From: Lysobacter concretionis Ko07 = DSM 16239
GTDB taxonomy: Bacteria; Pseudomonadota; Gammaproteobacteria; Xanthomonadales; Xanthomonadaceae
Assembly (NCBI RefSeq): GCF_000768345.1
Contig: NZ_AVPS01000001.1
Coordinates: 496,001 to 560,000 of the forward strand
DNA length: 64,000 nucleotides
Direction: 5' to 3'
A model generated the notes under the pieces. It had not been told where the DNA came from. It saw only the letters and a program-made list of their open reading frames with translations, and made no database searches. Shown piece after piece: positions 37,318 to 47,591 of the stretch (the first letter of the stretch is position 1; each line of letters begins with the position of its first letter). The position numbers and the translations under genes are program-made.

Positions 37318-37530
37318 CGCGGTGATCCGGTGGGACGGGCTCACCAGCGTACCGGCAAAGTGCGGGAGCGGCATGGATCGACGAGCCCCACGCGGCCCCG
37401 GGGCCTTGATTTGGCCCGGGTCGTCCCCACCCTTCGCGCTGGCCGCGACACCGCCACCGACACACTCTCGAACCGGGTCGATCAGATGCGCATCTGGTCG
37501 CCTCTTCGATCAACCAGGATTTTCGTCTCC

Positions 37531-37836
37531 ATGCCGATCTATGCCTTTGAATGCGCCGCCTGCGGGCACGAGTTCGACCGTCTGCAGAAGCTCTCCGATG
37601 CCGATCCGACCGATTGCCCGGCCTGCGCCCAGCCGCAGTTGAAGCGCCAGTTGACCGCCCCGCAGTTCCGCCTTGCCGGCACGGGCTGGTACGAGACCGA
37701 TTTCAAGAAGGACGGCGAGAAGAAGCGCAACCTGGTCGGCGGTGATGGTGCGGGGAAGCCGTCGGAGTCCAAGAGTGACGCGGCGGCCGCATCGAAGCCG
37801 GCCGAAGCCAAATCAGAGCCGAAACCGGCTGCCTGA
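37531..37836 (+). CDS. FmdB-type zinc ribbon protein
   Basis: A 101-residue protein: a zinc ribbon of the FmdB/CxxC regulatory family (MPIYAFECAACGHEFDRLQK, then DCPACAQPQLKRQLTAPQFR LAGTGWYETDFK), followed by a low-complexity tail rich in Lys, Ala, Ser and Glu. Four cysteines in two CxxC pairs should bind zinc. Homologues commonly lie just upstream of aspS in Xanthomonadaceae and other proteobacteria, as here, but the role is unknown. Confidence 0.9.
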   Translation: MPIYAFECAACGHEFDRLQKLSDADPTDCPACAQPQLKRQLTAPQFRLAGTGWYETDFKKDGEKKRNLVGGDGAGKPSESKSDAAAASKPAEAKSEPKPAA

Positions 37837-37995
37837 GCGGCGTCAGGAAGTGGCACTGCCCCTCCGCCCACGCCCTCTCTCCGGCTGCCGACGCTTAAAG
37901 CAACAGCAACAACGTTCCGCCACGATTGGTCTTGCAGGGCGCTTTCAAGTGAATACCGAAGACGAAGCCACTCACACGCCGACGCGGCGTCTGAT

Positions 37996-38082
37996 GTGGG
38001 GGTTGCGGACAGCAGGCCATGGATGGCCTGCGGCGTTGAGTCAGGGCAGGACGCCCTGACCGAACCGGGGAGCAACCCCCAC
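37996..38082 (+). repeat. Two-hairpin element, copy 3
   Basis: An 11-bp perfect outer stem GTGGGGGTTGC/GCAACCCCCAC encloses GCAGGCCAT-GG-ATGGCCTGC (38012-38031) and GTCAGGGC-AGGAC-GCCCTGAC (38040-38060). It occupies most of the fmdB-aspS spacer. Nothing else is visible in 37837-38206 apart from a plausible aspS leader. Confidence 0.85.
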
Positions 38083-38206
38083 ACCGGGCGGCGCCCATCC
38101 GAAGACCACAAGCTCCCCTTGCATTCAAACAAGCGCACACCCGCAGCCCCGCTAAACTACCCGGCTAGCCGGCCTGGACCGGCTGTCATCGCACCCCGGA
38201 GCCCTC

Positions 38207-40009
38207 ATGCGTACCCACTTCTGCGGCCTGATCGACGAATCGATGATCGGCCAGAGCGTCACCCTGTGCGGCTGGGCCGACGTCGCCCGCGACCTCGGCG
38301 GCCTGTGCTTCATCGACCTGCGTGACCACGAGGGCATCGTCCAGGTGGTCGCCGAGCCCGACAGCGCCGCCGAAGGCAATGCCGCGGTCATCGCCACCGC
38401 CGCCCAGGTCGGCTACGAGGACTGCCTGCGGATCACCGGCACGGTGCGCAAGCGCCAGGCGGTCAACAACAGGGTCCCGACCGGCCAGGTCGAAGTGGTG
38501 GCCACGCACATCGAGGTGCTGAACAAGGCCGAGCCGCTGCCGTTCCACGCCCACGAGAACCCGGGCGAGGACATCCGTCTGAAGTACCGCTATCTGGACC
38601 TGCGCACGCCGGAGATGCAGCGCAAGATGCGCACCCGGACGAAGTTGGTACAGGCGCTGCGGCGCTGGCTGGACGCGCGCGGGTTCCAGGACATCGAGAC
38701 CCCGATCCTGACCAAGGCCACGCCGGAGGGTGCGCGCGACTTCCTGGTGCCGGCGCGGATGCACCCGGGCGAGTTCTACGCGTTGCCGCAGAGTCCGCAG
38801 CTGTTCAAGCAGATCCTGATGGTGGCCGGCTTCGACCGCTACTACCAGATCGCCCGCTGCTTCCGTGACGAGGCGCTGCGCGCCGACCGCCAGCTCGAAT
38901 TCACCCAGCTCGACATGGAGTTCGCCTGGGTCGAGGAGTCCGACGTGCAGGACACCGCCGAGGCGATGATCCGCGACGCATTCCGCGACGTGATGCAGGT
39001 CGAACTGGCCCAGCCGTTCCCGCGCATCACCTGGGCGGAGGCGATGCGCCGCTTCGGTTCCGACAAGCCGGACCTGCGCATCGAGATGGAGTTCACCGAC
39101 ATCGCCGAGCTGGTCAAGGGCTGCGAATTCAAGGTGTTCACCGACTGGGCCAACGCCGAGGACGGCCGCGTGATCGCGCTGCGCGCACCCGGAGCGGCGA
39201 GCCTGTCGCGCAAGCAGATCGACGACATCGGCGCGCACGCCGCCAAGTACGGCGCGAAGGGTCTGGCGTGGATGAAGATCGAGGACCCCGCGCAGGGCCG
39301 CGAGGGCGTCAACTCGCCGATCGCGAAGTTCCTCGATGACGCGACCCTCGCCGCGATCCTGCAGGCGACCGGCGCGCAGGGAGGCGATCTGGTCCTGTTC
39401 GGCGCGGCCGCCTACAACACCGCCTCGGAATTCATGGGCGCGGTGCGGCTCAAGCTGGGCAAGGATCTGGGACTGGTGCGCGAGGGCTGGGCACCGTTGT
39501 GGGTGACGGACTTCCCGATGTTCGAGTGGGACGACGAAGCGCAGCGCTACGTGGCCCTGCATCACCCGTTCACCGCGCCGGCGGTGGATGACGTCGCCGA
39601 ACTGCAGGCGAATGCGAAGACCGCGGTCTCGCGCGGCTACGACATGGTGCTCAACGGCAACGAGATCGGCGGCGGTTCGATCCGCATCCACCGCCCGGCG
39701 ATGCAGTCGGCGGTGTTCGAACTGCTGGGCATCGATGCCGGGGAGGCGCAGGCCAAGTTCGGCTTCCTGCTCGACGCGCTCAGATACGGCGCACCGCCGC
39801 ACGGCGGCATCGCGTTCGGCATCGACCGCATCGCCGCACTGATGGCCGGCACCGAGTCGATCCGCGACGTGATCGCGTTCCCGAAGACCACCGGCGCGCA
39901 GTGCCCGATGACCGGCGCGCCGTCGCCGATTCCCGACGCGCAGTTGGCCGAGGTGCACGTGTCGGTCCGGCCGAAGCCGGCCAAGGTCGACGAGCCCGCG
40001 GCGGAATAA
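38207..40009 (+). CDS. aspS: Aspartyl-tRNA synthetase
   Basis: A 600-residue class II synthetase that charges tRNA-Asp. It shows the N-terminal OB-fold anticodon domain ([26 protein letters not shown]), motif 2 ([24 protein letters not shown]), the bacterial GAD insertion in the middle (residues about 280-420) and motif 3 ([16 protein letters not shown]). Whether it also charges tRNA-Asn is not decided by sequence alone and no gat genes are in the window. The GNAT gene begins with GTG immediately after its TAA. Confidence 0.97.
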   Translation: MRTHFCGLIDESMIGQSVTLCGWADVARDLGGLCFIDLRDHEGIVQVVAEPDSAAEGNAAVIATAAQVGYEDCLRITGTVRKRQAVNNRVPTGQVEVVATHIEVLNKAEPLPFHAHENPGEDIRLKYRYLDLRTPEMQRKMRTRTKLVQALRRWLDARGFQDIETPILTKATPEGARDFLVPARMHPGEFYALPQSPQLFKQILMVAGFDRYYQIARCFRDEALRADRQLEFTQLDMEFAWVEESDVQDTAEAMIRDAFRDVMQVELAQPFPRITWAEAMRRFGSDKPDLRIEMEFTDIAELVKGCEFKVFTDWANAEDGRVIALRAPGAASLSRKQIDDIGAHAAKYGAKGLAWMKIEDPAQGREGVNSPIAKFLDDATLAAILQATGAQGGDLVLFGAAAYNTASEFMGAVRLKLGKDLGLVREGWAPLWVTDFPMFEWDDEAQRYVALHHPFTAPAVDDVAELQANAKTAVSRGYDMVLNGNEIGGGSIRIHRPAMQSAVFELLGIDAGEAQAKFGFLLDALRYGAPPHGGIAFGIDRIAALMAGTESIRDVIAFPKTTGAQCPMTGAPSPIPDAQLAEVHVSVRPKPAKVDEPAAE

Positions 40010-40543
40010 GTGGCGCCGGACCCCGTCATCCGCCGCGCCACGCCGGCCGATGCCGGGGTGCTGTCGCAACTGGCCAGGCGAACCTTCGTCGAAACCTTCG
40101 GGCACCTGTACCCGGACGCGGACCTGCAGGCGTTTCTGGCCGAGAGCTACGCGGTCGAACGCCAGCGGACGATCCTGGCCCATCCCGATTACGCGGTCTG
40201 GCTGCTCGAGCGCGACGGCGTGGCGATCGGCCACGCCGCGGCCGGCCCGTGCGGTCTGCCGCATCCGCAGGTGGGCAGCACGGACGGAGAGCTCAAACGC
40301 CTGTACCTGCTGCAGCACGCGCAGAACGGCGGCTGGGGCGGGAAGCTGTTCCAGACCGCGCTGGACTGGTTGCAGCGCGATGGCCCGCGCACGCTGTGGA
40401 TCGGCGTGTGGTCGCGGAACTTCGGCGCGCAACGTTTCTACGCGCGGCACGGTTTCGAGCACGTCGGCGATTACGGGTTTCCGGTCGGCCGCGTGCGCGA
40501 CCACGAGTTCATCCTGCGCCGACGCGCGGACTGGACCGGCTGA
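40010..40543 (+). CDS. GNAT family N-acetyltransferase
   Basis: A 177-residue protein with the GNAT fold: VIRRATPADAGVLSQLARRT at the start, ELKRLYLLQHAQNGGWGGKLFQ holding the acetyl-CoA pyrophosphate loop (QNGGWGGKL), and WIGVWSRNFGAQRFYARHGF EHVGDYGF in the conserved C-terminal part. The acceptor is unknown. The GTG at 40010 directly abuts the aspS stop, suggesting coupled translation. Confidence 0.88.
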   Translation: MAPDPVIRRATPADAGVLSQLARRTFVETFGHLYPDADLQAFLAESYAVERQRTILAHPDYAVWLLERDGVAIGHAAAGPCGLPHPQVGSTDGELKRLYLLQHAQNGGWGGKLFQTALDWLQRDGPRTLWIGVWSRNFGAQRFYARHGFEHVGDYGFPVGRVRDHEFILRRRADWTG

Positions 40544-40668
40544 AGCCGGCAACGCCGGATCGGCATGCAGGTTCGGCCTGACGGGTGGCCTGCCAGCGCG
40601 ATGAGCCGGACATCGCGGATACCGGGATCAGGGCAGAATGCGGGCTCTGCCGTTGCGAGGAATCCGCC

Positions 40669-41211
40669 ATGAAATCCCCGATCGCCATGACCTGGGCTTT
40701 TGCGCTGTCGCTGGCCCTGGCCGGCTGCGCCACCACACCGCTTGTCGGCAGCGGTCCGGGGCAACTGGCGGACGAGGGAACGGTGCAGGTGGCCTGGCGG
40801 GATCCGGCCGGGTTCCGTGAAATCACCTACGGGCAGGACCGGGTCGAGACCCTGCGTGGGGGCTGGGTGCGACAACTGGCGCAGTACCTGCGCAGCCAGG
40901 CCGAGCGCCGGTTGCCGCCTGGCGAACGGTTGCAGGTCACGTTCATCGACATCGACCGGGCCGGCGAGTACGAACCCTGGCTCGGCCCGCGGTACGACGA
41001 TGTGCGGATCATGCGCGACATCTACCCGCCGCGGATCCGGCTGGAGTTCCGCCGCCTGGATGCGGGCGGGCAGGTGCTGGCCGGGGGCGAGCGGCACCTG
41101 GTCGGCAGCGACTACCTGTCGCGCTCGACCCTGACCCGCAGCGACGATCCGCTGCGGTACGAGAAGCAGCTGCTCGATGACTGGCTGCGCCGGGAGTTCA
41201 AGACGCCGTGA
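40669..41211 (+). CDS. DUF3016 family lipoprotein
   Basis: A 180-residue protein with a signal sequence and a clear lipobox (FALSLALAGC). The mature part (VQVAWRDPAGFREITYGQDR, LQVTFIDIDRAGEYEPW, IYPPRIRLEFRRLDAGGQVL, DPLRYEKQLLDDWLRREF) is the DUF3016 pattern, found mainly in Xanthomonadales and Alteromonadales. The function is unknown. GAGGAA precedes the ATG at 40669. Its TGA overlaps the GTG of the next gene, so the pair is probably translated together. Confidence 0.88.
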   Translation: MKSPIAMTWAFALSLALAGCATTPLVGSGPGQLADEGTVQVAWRDPAGFREITYGQDRVETLRGGWVRQLAQYLRSQAERRLPPGERLQVTFIDIDRAGEYEPWLGPRYDDVRIMRDIYPPRIRLEFRRLDAGGQVLAGGERHLVGSDYLSRSTLTRSDDPLRYEKQLLDDWLRREFKTP

Positions 41212-41888
41212 GGCCCGCTGCGGATGCCGCGCCGGAGGGCCCCGCGACCACGCAGCCTGCCTCGACGACGGGCGCCGGCCGACGGGTGGTGGTCCTGCAC
41301 GGACTGTGGATGCCGCGGGTGTCGATGCGCTGGCACGCCCGGCAGTTGCGCCGGGCCGGCTTCCACCCCGTCGTGTTCGGTTACGCGGGCGTCGCCGGAG
41401 GGCCCGAGGCGGCGATGTCGGGGCTGCGGGCCCTGCTGCGCGAGCCGGCCGACATCCTCGCCCACAGCCTGGGCGGATTGATCGCGGTGCGGACGCTGGA
41501 GCAGGACCCCGGATTGCCGGTCCAGCGGGTGGTCTGCCTCGGCTCGCCGCTGTGCGGCAGCGCGGCCGCCCGCGGGATGGCCCGGTTCGGCCTGGGCAGC
41601 ATCTCGCTGGGGCGCGCCGCCAGCCTGCTGCGCGAAGGGTGTGAGCCGTGGCGCGGCCCGGCGCAACTGGGCGTGGTGGCCGGCAATCTCGGCCTCGGGC
41701 TGGGGCGGGTGTTCGGCCATTTCCAGGGCGGCAACGACGGCACCGTTGCGGTCGATGAAACCCGGCTGCCGGGCGAGTCCGACCACATCGTGTTGCCGAC
41801 CAGCCACAGCGGCATGCTGCTGTCGCCGGACGTGTCCGCCCAGGCGATCCATTTCCTCGCCCACGGCCACTTTGCGCACCGGCGCTGA
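41208..41888 (+). CDS. Alpha/beta hydrolase (small esterase/lipase)
   Basis: A 226-residue protein with VVVLHGLWMPRVSMRWHARQ (oxyanion strand), the nucleophile elbow ILAHSLGGLIAVRTL (Ser about residue 86), a GGNDGTVAVDETRLPGESDH segment with the likely Asp, and TSHSGMLLSP with the likely His. It has no signal peptide. The arrangement resembles short alpha/beta hydrolases that act on ester or lipid substrates; the substrate is unknown. GTG start at 41208 overlaps the DUF3016 stop (GTGA). Confidence 0.85.
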   Translation: MRPAADAAPEGPATTQPASTTGAGRRVVVLHGLWMPRVSMRWHARQLRRAGFHPVVFGYAGVAGGPEAAMSGLRALLREPADILAHSLGGLIAVRTLEQDPGLPVQRVVCLGSPLCGSAAARGMARFGLGSISLGRAASLLREGCEPWRGPAQLGVVAGNLGLGLGRVFGHFQGGNDGTVAVDETRLPGESDHIVLPTSHSGMLLSPDVSAQAIHFLAHGHFAHRR

Positions 41889-42011
41889 ATCCTTGCCGGG
41901 CGGGCCCTGCAGCGGGCATCGGCGCGGGCTGGCGGGTGGCGGCGTTTCCGCCGGACACCGCCGGTTCGAGTAAAGTAGCCGGCTGTCACAGCTCACTTAT
42001 TGGACACTCTC

Positions 42012-42743
42012 ATGGGTAGGGGACCGTCGATCGAGGGTCGCAAGAACGCCTCGGACGCCAAGCGCGGCAAGATCTTCACCAAGCTCATCCGCGAGATCTC
42101 CGTCGCGGCCCGGGCCGGCGGTGGCGACCCCACGAGCAACCCGCGCCTGCGCTCCGCGATCGAGAAGGCCTACAGCGCCAACATGACCAAGGACGTGGTC
42201 GAGCGCGCGGTCAAGAAGGCCACCGGCGAGCTGGAAGGCGTCAACTACGAGGAGATCCGCTACGAGGGCTATGCCCCCGGCGGCGTGGCGGTGATCGTCG
42301 ACTGCCTGACCGACAACAAGGTCCGCACCGTCGCCGATGTGCGCCATGCGTTCGGCAAGTTCGGCGGCAACCTGGGCACCGACGGCTCGGTCGCGTTCAT
42401 GTTCAACAAGGTCGGCGTGCTGACCTACGCGGCCAATGCCGACGAGGACGGCATCACCGAGGCCGCCATCGAGGCGGGCGCGGACGATGTCGTCGTGTAT
42501 CCGGAGGATGGCGCGATCGAGGTCTTCACCAGCCAGGAGACGTTCGAGGCGGTCAAGGACGCGATGGTCGCGGCCGGCCACGCGCCGGGCCACGCCGAGG
42601 TCACCTACCGCGCCGACAACGACATTGCCGTCGAAGGCGAGGTGGCGCAGCAGGTGGTCAAGCTGCTGGACTGGCTGGAGGACCTGGACGACGTGCAGAA
42701 CGTCTACTCCAACGCCGAGCTCGGCGAGGGTGCCTACGCCTGA
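42012..42743 (+). CDS. yebC: YebC/PmpR family protein (translation or transcription factor)
   Basis: A 243-residue protein with the conserved start [29 protein letters not shown], then [27 protein letters not shown] and [20 protein letters not shown]. The family was described as a DNA-binding regulator (PmpR in Pseudomonas, next to ruvC) and more recently as a translation factor that relieves ribosome stalling. The ATG at 42012 matches the family start; the GTG/ATG earlier in frame lacks support. It precedes ruvC as in most gammaproteobacteria. Confidence 0.95.
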   Translation: MGRGPSIEGRKNASDAKRGKIFTKLIREISVAARAGGGDPTSNPRLRSAIEKAYSANMTKDVVERAVKKATGELEGVNYEEIRYEGYAPGGVAVIVDCLTDNKVRTVADVRHAFGKFGGNLGTDGSVAFMFNKVGVLTYAANADEDGITEAAIEAGADDVVVYPEDGAIEVFTSQETFEAVKDAMVAAGHAPGHAEVTYRADNDIAVEGEVAQQVVKLLDWLEDLDDVQNVYSNAELGEGAYA

Positions 42744-42794
42744 CGGCGTAAGCAGACCGGCAAGGTGGTTCCCAACGAGGCGATTCCGGACAAG

Positions 42795-43352
42795 ATGGCT
42801 CCCGGCAAGGCGATCCCGGGCAAGGTGGTCCGGATCCTTGGAATCGACCCCGGTTCACAACGCACCGGCATCGGCGTGATCGATGTGGCCGCCGACGGGC
42901 GCTGCCGGTTCGTCCATTGCGAGGCGTTGAAGCTGCTCGACGCGCCCGACTTCCCTTCGCGGCTGGGTTTGCTGTGCGAGGGTCTGGAGCGGGTGCTGGA
43001 CGCCTGGCAGCCGCACCAGGTCGCGATCGAGACCGTGTTCATGGACAAGTCGGCGATGTCGGCGCTGAAGCTCGGCCACGCGCGCGGCGCGGCGCTGGCG
43101 ACGGTGGTGCGGCGCAAGCTGGTGATCAGCGAGTACGCTCCGCGCGTCATCAAGCAGTCGCTGGTCGGGCGCGGTGCGGCCGACAAGTTGCAGGTGCAGC
43201 ACATGGTGCGGTTGTTGCTGAACCTGGCGGAGATGAAACTGCAGGCCGACGCCGCCGATGCACTGGCGGTCGCCCTGACCCACGCGCACATGAGCGCCAC
43301 CGCGATCCGCACCGGATTGGCGGTGACGGATTTACGGAGACGCGGTACATGA
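42795..43352 (+). CDS. ruvC: Crossover junction endodeoxyribonuclease RuvC
   Basis: A resolvase that cuts Holliday junctions with RuvAB. The first catalytic Asp lies in [18 protein letters not shown], the glutamate in [20 protein letters not shown], and the C-terminal acidic pair in [17 protein letters not shown]. The start is uncertain: the normal N-terminus begins at the VVRILGID codons (GTG at 42825, 175 residues), while ATG 42795 gives 185 residues. Upstream in-frame codons through 42765 come from an imperfect repeat (GGCAAGGTGGT ... GGCAAGGCGATCCC), so a longer start is less likely. Confidence 0.93.
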   Translation: MAPGKAIPGKVVRILGIDPGSQRTGIGVIDVAADGRCRFVHCEALKLLDAPDFPSRLGLLCEGLERVLDAWQPHQVAIETVFMDKSAMSALKLGHARGAALATVVRRKLVISEYAPRVIKQSLVGRGAADKLQVQHMVRLLLNLAEMKLQADAADALAVALTHAHMSATAIRTGLAVTDLRRRGT

Positions 43353-43365
43353 TCGGCAGACAGCC

Positions 43366-43962
43366 ATGATTGGCAGGCTCAAGGGCATCGTCATCCACAA
43401 GCAGCCGCCGTGGCTGGTGGTGGACGTCAACGGCGTGGGTTACGAGCTGGAGGCGCCGATGAGCACCTTCTACGACCTGCCCGAACTCGGCCGCGAGGTG
43501 TCGTTGTTCACCCATTACGCGCAGAAGGAGGACAGCGTCTCGCTGTACGGTTTCCTGCGCGATTCCGAGCGGCGGCTGTTCCGCGAGGTGCAGAAGGTCA
43601 AGGGGATCGGCGCGAAGATTGCCTTGGCCGTGCTGTCGGGCGTCAGCGTCGACGAGTTCGCGCGCACCGTCCAGGCCAGCGACGTGGCCGCCTTGACCCG
43701 CATTCCCGGCATCGGCAAGAAGACCGCCGAACGGATGGTGGTGGAACTGCGCGACCGCGCCGGCGACATGGTCGGCGACGGCGTGGCGCTGTTCGCCCCC
43801 GAGGGCGTGCCGCGCGACCCGCAGAGCGAGGCGGTGATCGCGTTGCAGCAACTGGGCTACAAGCCGGCCGAGGCGGCCCGCATGGTCCGCGATGCCGCGC
43901 CGGCGGCCGACGACGATGCTGCCTCCATCATCCGCAAGGCGCTACAGTCCGCCCTTCGCTGA
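43366..43962 (+). CDS. ruvA: Holliday junction DNA helicase subunit RuvA
   Basis: A 198-residue protein with an OB-fold N-terminus ([31 protein letters not shown]), tandem helix-hairpin-helix motifs ([31 protein letters not shown]) and a small C-terminal domain ([19 protein letters not shown]) that contacts RuvB. It tetramerises on Holliday junctions and loads RuvB. ruvB is separated from it by kup, as is common in this family. Confidence 0.96.
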   Translation: MIGRLKGIVIHKQPPWLVVDVNGVGYELEAPMSTFYDLPELGREVSLFTHYAQKEDSVSLYGFLRDSERRLFREVQKVKGIGAKIALAVLSGVSVDEFARTVQASDVAALTRIPGIGKKTAERMVVELRDRAGDMVGDGVALFAPEGVPRDPQSEAVIALQQLGYKPAEAARMVRDAAPAADDDAASIIRKALQSALR

Positions 43963-44002
43963 CGTACGGCCGGGCATTCCCGGTTCCGATCCGAGTTTTT
44001 CA

Positions 44003-45922
44003 ATGCCTTCATCCGTGCCCGAATCCCCGACCCACTCCTCCGCGCGCGACGGCCACGGCAAACCCGGCTTGGCCGCGCTGGTGGTGGGCGCGGTCGGCGT
44101 CGTGTTCGGCGACATCGGCACCAGCCCGCTGTATACGCTGAAGGAGGCCTTCAGTCCGCACTACGGCCTGGTGGCCAACCACGACACCGTGCTCGGCATC
44201 CTGTCGCTGGTGTTCTGGGCGCTGATGATGGTGGTCACGGTGAAGTACGTGTCGATCATCATCCGCGCCGACAACGACGGCGAGGGCGGCATCATGGCCT
44301 TGATGGCGCTGGCCCAGCGCACGCTGCCCAAGGGCGGCCGGTCGGTCTATGCGGTCGGCATCCTGGGGGTGTTCGGGGCGTCGCTGTTCTTTGGCGACAG
44401 CGTGATCACCCCGGCCATGACCGTGCTGTCGGCGATCGAGGGCCTGGAGGTCGGCGCGCCGCAGCTGCATGCGTGGGTGGTGCCGCTGACCATCGTGGTG
44501 CTGGTGGTGCTGTTTGCCAGCCAGCGTTTCGGCACCCACAAGGTGGGGCGGCTGTTCGGCCCGGTGATGGTGGTGTGGTTCGTCGCCCTGGCGGCGATCG
44601 GCCTGTCCAACATCGTCCAGGGCCCGGAAGTGCTGAAGGCACTGAGCCCCTGGTACGGCATGCGTTTCTTCATCGACCACGGCTGGGGCGGCATCTTCAT
44701 CCTCGGCGCGGTGGTGCTGGCGGTGACCGGCGGCGAGGCGCTGTATGCCGACATGGGCCATTTCGGCGCCAAGCCCATCCGCCACGGCTGGTACTACTTC
44801 GTGCTGCCGGCGCTGATGCTCAATTACCTGGGGCAGGGCGCACTGGTGCTCGGCGATCCCAGCGCGGTGCGCAACCCGTTCTACCTGGCGGTGCCCGAAT
44901 GGGGGCGCATGCCGATGATCGGGCTGGCCACCGCGGCGGCGGTGATCGCCTCGCAGGCGGTCATCACCGGGGCGTTCTCGGTGGCCCGCCAGGCCATCCA
45001 GCTGGGCTACATCCCGCGCATGGCGATCAAGCACACCTCGCGCGACACCATCGGCCAGATCTACATCCCATGGGTCAACTGGGCCCTGATGATCGCGGTG
45101 ATCTCGCTGGTGCTGGCCTTCGGCAGCTCCACCGCGCTGGCGTCGGCCTACGGCGTGTCGGTGTCGGGCACGATGCTGATCGACACCCTGCTGCTGGCGC
45201 TGGTGGCCCGGGCGACCTGGCTGAAGGCGCGCAAGTGGGTGTTGCCGCTGTGCGTGGTGTTCCTGGTGATCGACATCGGCTTCCTGGTTGCCAACGGGGT
45301 CAAGTTCTTCGATGGCGCCTGGTTCCCGATCGTGCTCGGCCTGGCCGTATTCACCATGCTGCGCACCTGGCGCCGCGGCCGTGAGCTGCTGAATGCCGAG
45401 ATCCGCAAGGAGGGCATCCAGCTCGACAGCTTCCTGCCCGGCCTGATGCTGGCGCCGCCGGTGCGGGTGCCGGGCACGGCGGTGTTCCTGACCGCGCAGC
45501 TTGGCCTGGTGCCGCACGCGCTGCTGCACAACCTCAAGCACAACAAGGTGCTGCACGAGCGCAATGTGTTCCTGACCGTGAAGACGCTGGAGGTGCCGCA
45601 TGCGCCGGCGGACCAGCGTCTGAAGATCGATGCGATCGGCGATGACTTCTACCAGGTATCGATCCGGTTCGGCTTCATGGAGACCCCGGACGTACCGGTG
45701 GCGCTGATGCGCAGCTGCGACCAGGGCGGCATCTATTTCGATCCGATGGAAACCACCTACTTCGCCAGCCACGAAACCGTGGTGGCCAGCGCCCGCCGTG
45801 GGATGCCGGTGTGGCGGGACAAGCTGTTCGCCTTCATGCACCGCAATGCCGCACCGGCGACCAGCTTTTTCCGGATCCCCGGCAACCGGCTGGTGGAACT
45901 GGGCGCGCAGGTGGAGATCTAG
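44003..45922 (+). CDS. kup: Low-affinity potassium transporter Kup
   Basis: A 639-residue membrane protein of the KUP/HAK family with about twelve helices. Family landmarks are visible: [35 protein letters not shown] (here [20 protein letters not shown]), [11 protein letters not shown], and [20 protein letters not shown]. It takes up K+ driven by protons. The ATG at 44003 gives a 20-residue polar N-terminus before helix 1. It lies between ruvA and ruvB on the same strand, so it interrupts the ruv cluster without any break in base composition. Confidence 0.95.
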   Translation: MPSSVPESPTHSSARDGHGKPGLAALVVGAVGVVFGDIGTSPLYTLKEAFSPHYGLVANHDTVLGILSLVFWALMMVVTVKYVSIIIRADNDGEGGIMALMALAQRTLPKGGRSVYAVGILGVFGASLFFGDSVITPAMTVLSAIEGLEVGAPQLHAWVVPLTIVVLVVLFASQRFGTHKVGRLFGPVMVVWFVALAAIGLSNIVQGPEVLKALSPWYGMRFFIDHGWGGIFILGAVVLAVTGGEALYADMGHFGAKPIRHGWYYFVLPALMLNYLGQGALVLGDPSAVRNPFYLAVPEWGRMPMIGLATAAAVIASQAVITGAFSVARQAIQLGYIPRMAIKHTSRDTIGQIYIPWVNWALMIAVISLVLAFGSSTALASAYGVSVSGTMLIDTLLLALVARATWLKARKWVLPLCVVFLVIDIGFLVANGVKFFDGAWFPIVLGLAVFTMLRTWRRGRELLNAEIRKEGIQLDSFLPGLMLAPPVRVPGTAVFLTAQLGLVPHALLHNLKHNKVLHERNVFLTVKTLEVPHAPADQRLKIDAIGDDFYQVSIRFGFMETPDVPVALMRSCDQGGIYFDPMETTYFASHETVVASARRGMPVWRDKLFAFMHRNAAPATSFFRIPGNRLVELGAQVEI

Positions 45923-46008
45923 GTCGGCCCGGTTCACGCCGCGTCGGATCACGCCCATCCGCCATGTCCGGGCTGCCGGCGTGCGGTGGCCCATGCGACC
46001 ATAGCGCG

Positions 46009-47055
46009 ATGAACGAGCGCATCATCGCGGCTGACGCGACCTTTGAAGACGACGCGGTGGAAGCGTCGATCCGGCCCAGGCGGCTGGACGAATACCTCGG
46101 CCAGGTACCGGTGCGCGAGCAGATGAAGATCTACATCGAGGCCGCCAAGGGCCGTGGCGAGGCGCTCGATCATGTGCTGATCTTCGGCCCGCCCGGGCTG
46201 GGCAAGACCACCCTGAGCCACGTCATCGCCAACGAGCTTGGGGTCGGCCTGCGCCAGACCTCCGGGCCGGTGATCGAGAAGGCCGGCGACCTGGCCGCGC
46301 TGCTGACCAACCTGCAGCCGTTTGATGTGCTGTTCGTCGACGAGATCCACCGCCTGTCGCCGGCGATCGAGGAAGTGCTGTATCCGGCGATGGAGGATTA
46401 CCAGCTCGACATCATGATCGGCGAGGGTCCGGCCGCGCGCTCGATCAAGCTCGACCTGCCGCCGTTCACCCTGATTGGTGCGACCACCCGCGCGGGGTTG
46501 CTGACCGCGCCGCTGCGCGACCGGTTCGGCATCGTCCAGCGGCTGGAGTTCTACAGCGCCGAGGAGCTGACCCGGATCGTGCGCCGCTCGGCCAGCATCC
46601 TCGGCATCGCCTGCGCACCGGAAGGCGCGGCCGAGATCGCCCGGCGCTCGCGCGGCACCCCGCGTATCGCCAATCGCCTGCTGCGACGGGTGCGCGACTT
46701 CGCCCAGGTCCGCGCCGGCGGGGTCATCGACCTGGCTACCGCCAACGCGGCGATGGAGATGCTGAAGGTCGATCCGGAGGGTTTCGACGAGCTCGACCGC
46801 CGTCTGCTGCGCACCATCATCCAGTCCTTCGATGGCGGCCCGGTCGGGGTCGAGTCGCTGGCGGCCGCACTGAGCGAGGAACGCGGCACCCTGGAGGACG
46901 TGATCGAGCCCTACCTGATCCAGCAGGGCTACCTGATCCGCACCGCCCGCGGCCGGATGGCGTCGCCGAAAGCCTACCGGCACATCGGCCTGACGCCGCG
47001 CGGCACGACGGCCGAACTGCTCGATGCCGCGACGGGACCGGCCGGCGAAGACTGA
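46009..47055 (+). CDS. ruvB: Holliday junction branch migration ATPase RuvB
   Basis: A 348-residue AAA+ motor. It shows [16 protein letters not shown] at the N-terminus, Walker [15 protein letters not shown] (about residue 59), Walker [13 protein letters not shown], sensor 1 [20 protein letters not shown], and the C-terminal winged-helix domain ([36 protein letters not shown]). It drives branch migration with RuvA and couples to RuvC. The ATG at 46009 gives the normal N-terminus. Confidence 0.97.
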   Translation: MNERIIAADATFEDDAVEASIRPRRLDEYLGQVPVREQMKIYIEAAKGRGEALDHVLIFGPPGLGKTTLSHVIANELGVGLRQTSGPVIEKAGDLAALLTNLQPFDVLFVDEIHRLSPAIEEVLYPAMEDYQLDIMIGEGPAARSIKLDLPPFTLIGATTRAGLLTAPLRDRFGIVQRLEFYSAEELTRIVRRSASILGIACAPEGAAEIARRSRGTPRIANRLLRRVRDFAQVRAGGVIDLATANAAMEMLKVDPEGFDELDRRLLRTIIQSFDGGPVGVESLAAALSEERGTLEDVIEPYLIQQGYLIRTARGRMASPKAYRHIGLTPRGTTAELLDAATGPAGED

Positions 47056-47096
47056 CCCGCGCCGCTCGCCCATCCTTGTCTCAGGAGCTTCCTGCT

Positions 47097-47513
47097 ATGT
47101 CTTCGTTCAGCCTTCCGATCCGCATTTACTGGGAAGATACCGACGCTGGCGGGGTCGTCTACCACGCACAGTACGTCGCCTTCCTGGAGCGCGCACGCAG
47201 TGAGTGGATGCGCGAGCAGGGCTACGGGCAGGAACTGTTGCGGCGTGAGCACGGTCTGGTATTCGCCGTGCGGGCGATGCAGGTCGATTTCCTCAGGCCC
47301 GCGCGACTGGACGATGCGCTGGAGGTGGGTGTCGTCCTGCACGAGTGCCGCCGCGCCAGCGCGGTGTTCGTGCAGGAAGTCCGTTGCGGCGACGTGCTGC
47401 TGTTGACCGCGACGGTGCGCGTGGCGGCGTTGGATGCGGAAAATTTCCGGCCGCGTGCGATCCCGCAACCGTTGCTCGATGAACTCGTCGCGCTGCAGGC
47501 GACCACCAGCTGA
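47097..47513 (+). CDS. ybgC: Acyl-CoA thioesterase YbgC (Tol-Pal system-associated)
   Basis: A 138-residue hotdog-fold thioesterase with the 4-hydroxybenzoyl-CoA thioesterase type motif YWEDTDAGGVVYHAQYVAFLERAR, in which the Asp is catalytic. It hydrolyses short or long acyl-CoA/ACP thioesters and is encoded at the head of tol-pal clusters throughout proteobacteria. CAGGAG lies 10 bases before the ATG at 47097, which is preferred to the upstream in-frame start at 47076. Confidence 0.95.
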   Translation: MSSFSLPIRIYWEDTDAGGVVYHAQYVAFLERARSEWMREQGYGQELLRREHGLVFAVRAMQVDFLRPARLDDALEVGVVLHECRRASAVFVQEVRCGDVLLLTATVRVAALDAENFRPRAIPQPLLDELVALQATTS

Positions 47514-47591
47514 CCTCCCCGACACATTCCCGACTTTCAACCGACTTCCACGAACCATTCGCCCCGCACCACGGGCACCGGAGACCCTGGC

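Noticed and set aside
44003-45922. kup as a horizontally acquired insertion between ruvA and ruvB
   Set aside because: Same strand, same composition and close spacing; as I recall, this order is common in Xanthomonadaceae, so it looks inherited.
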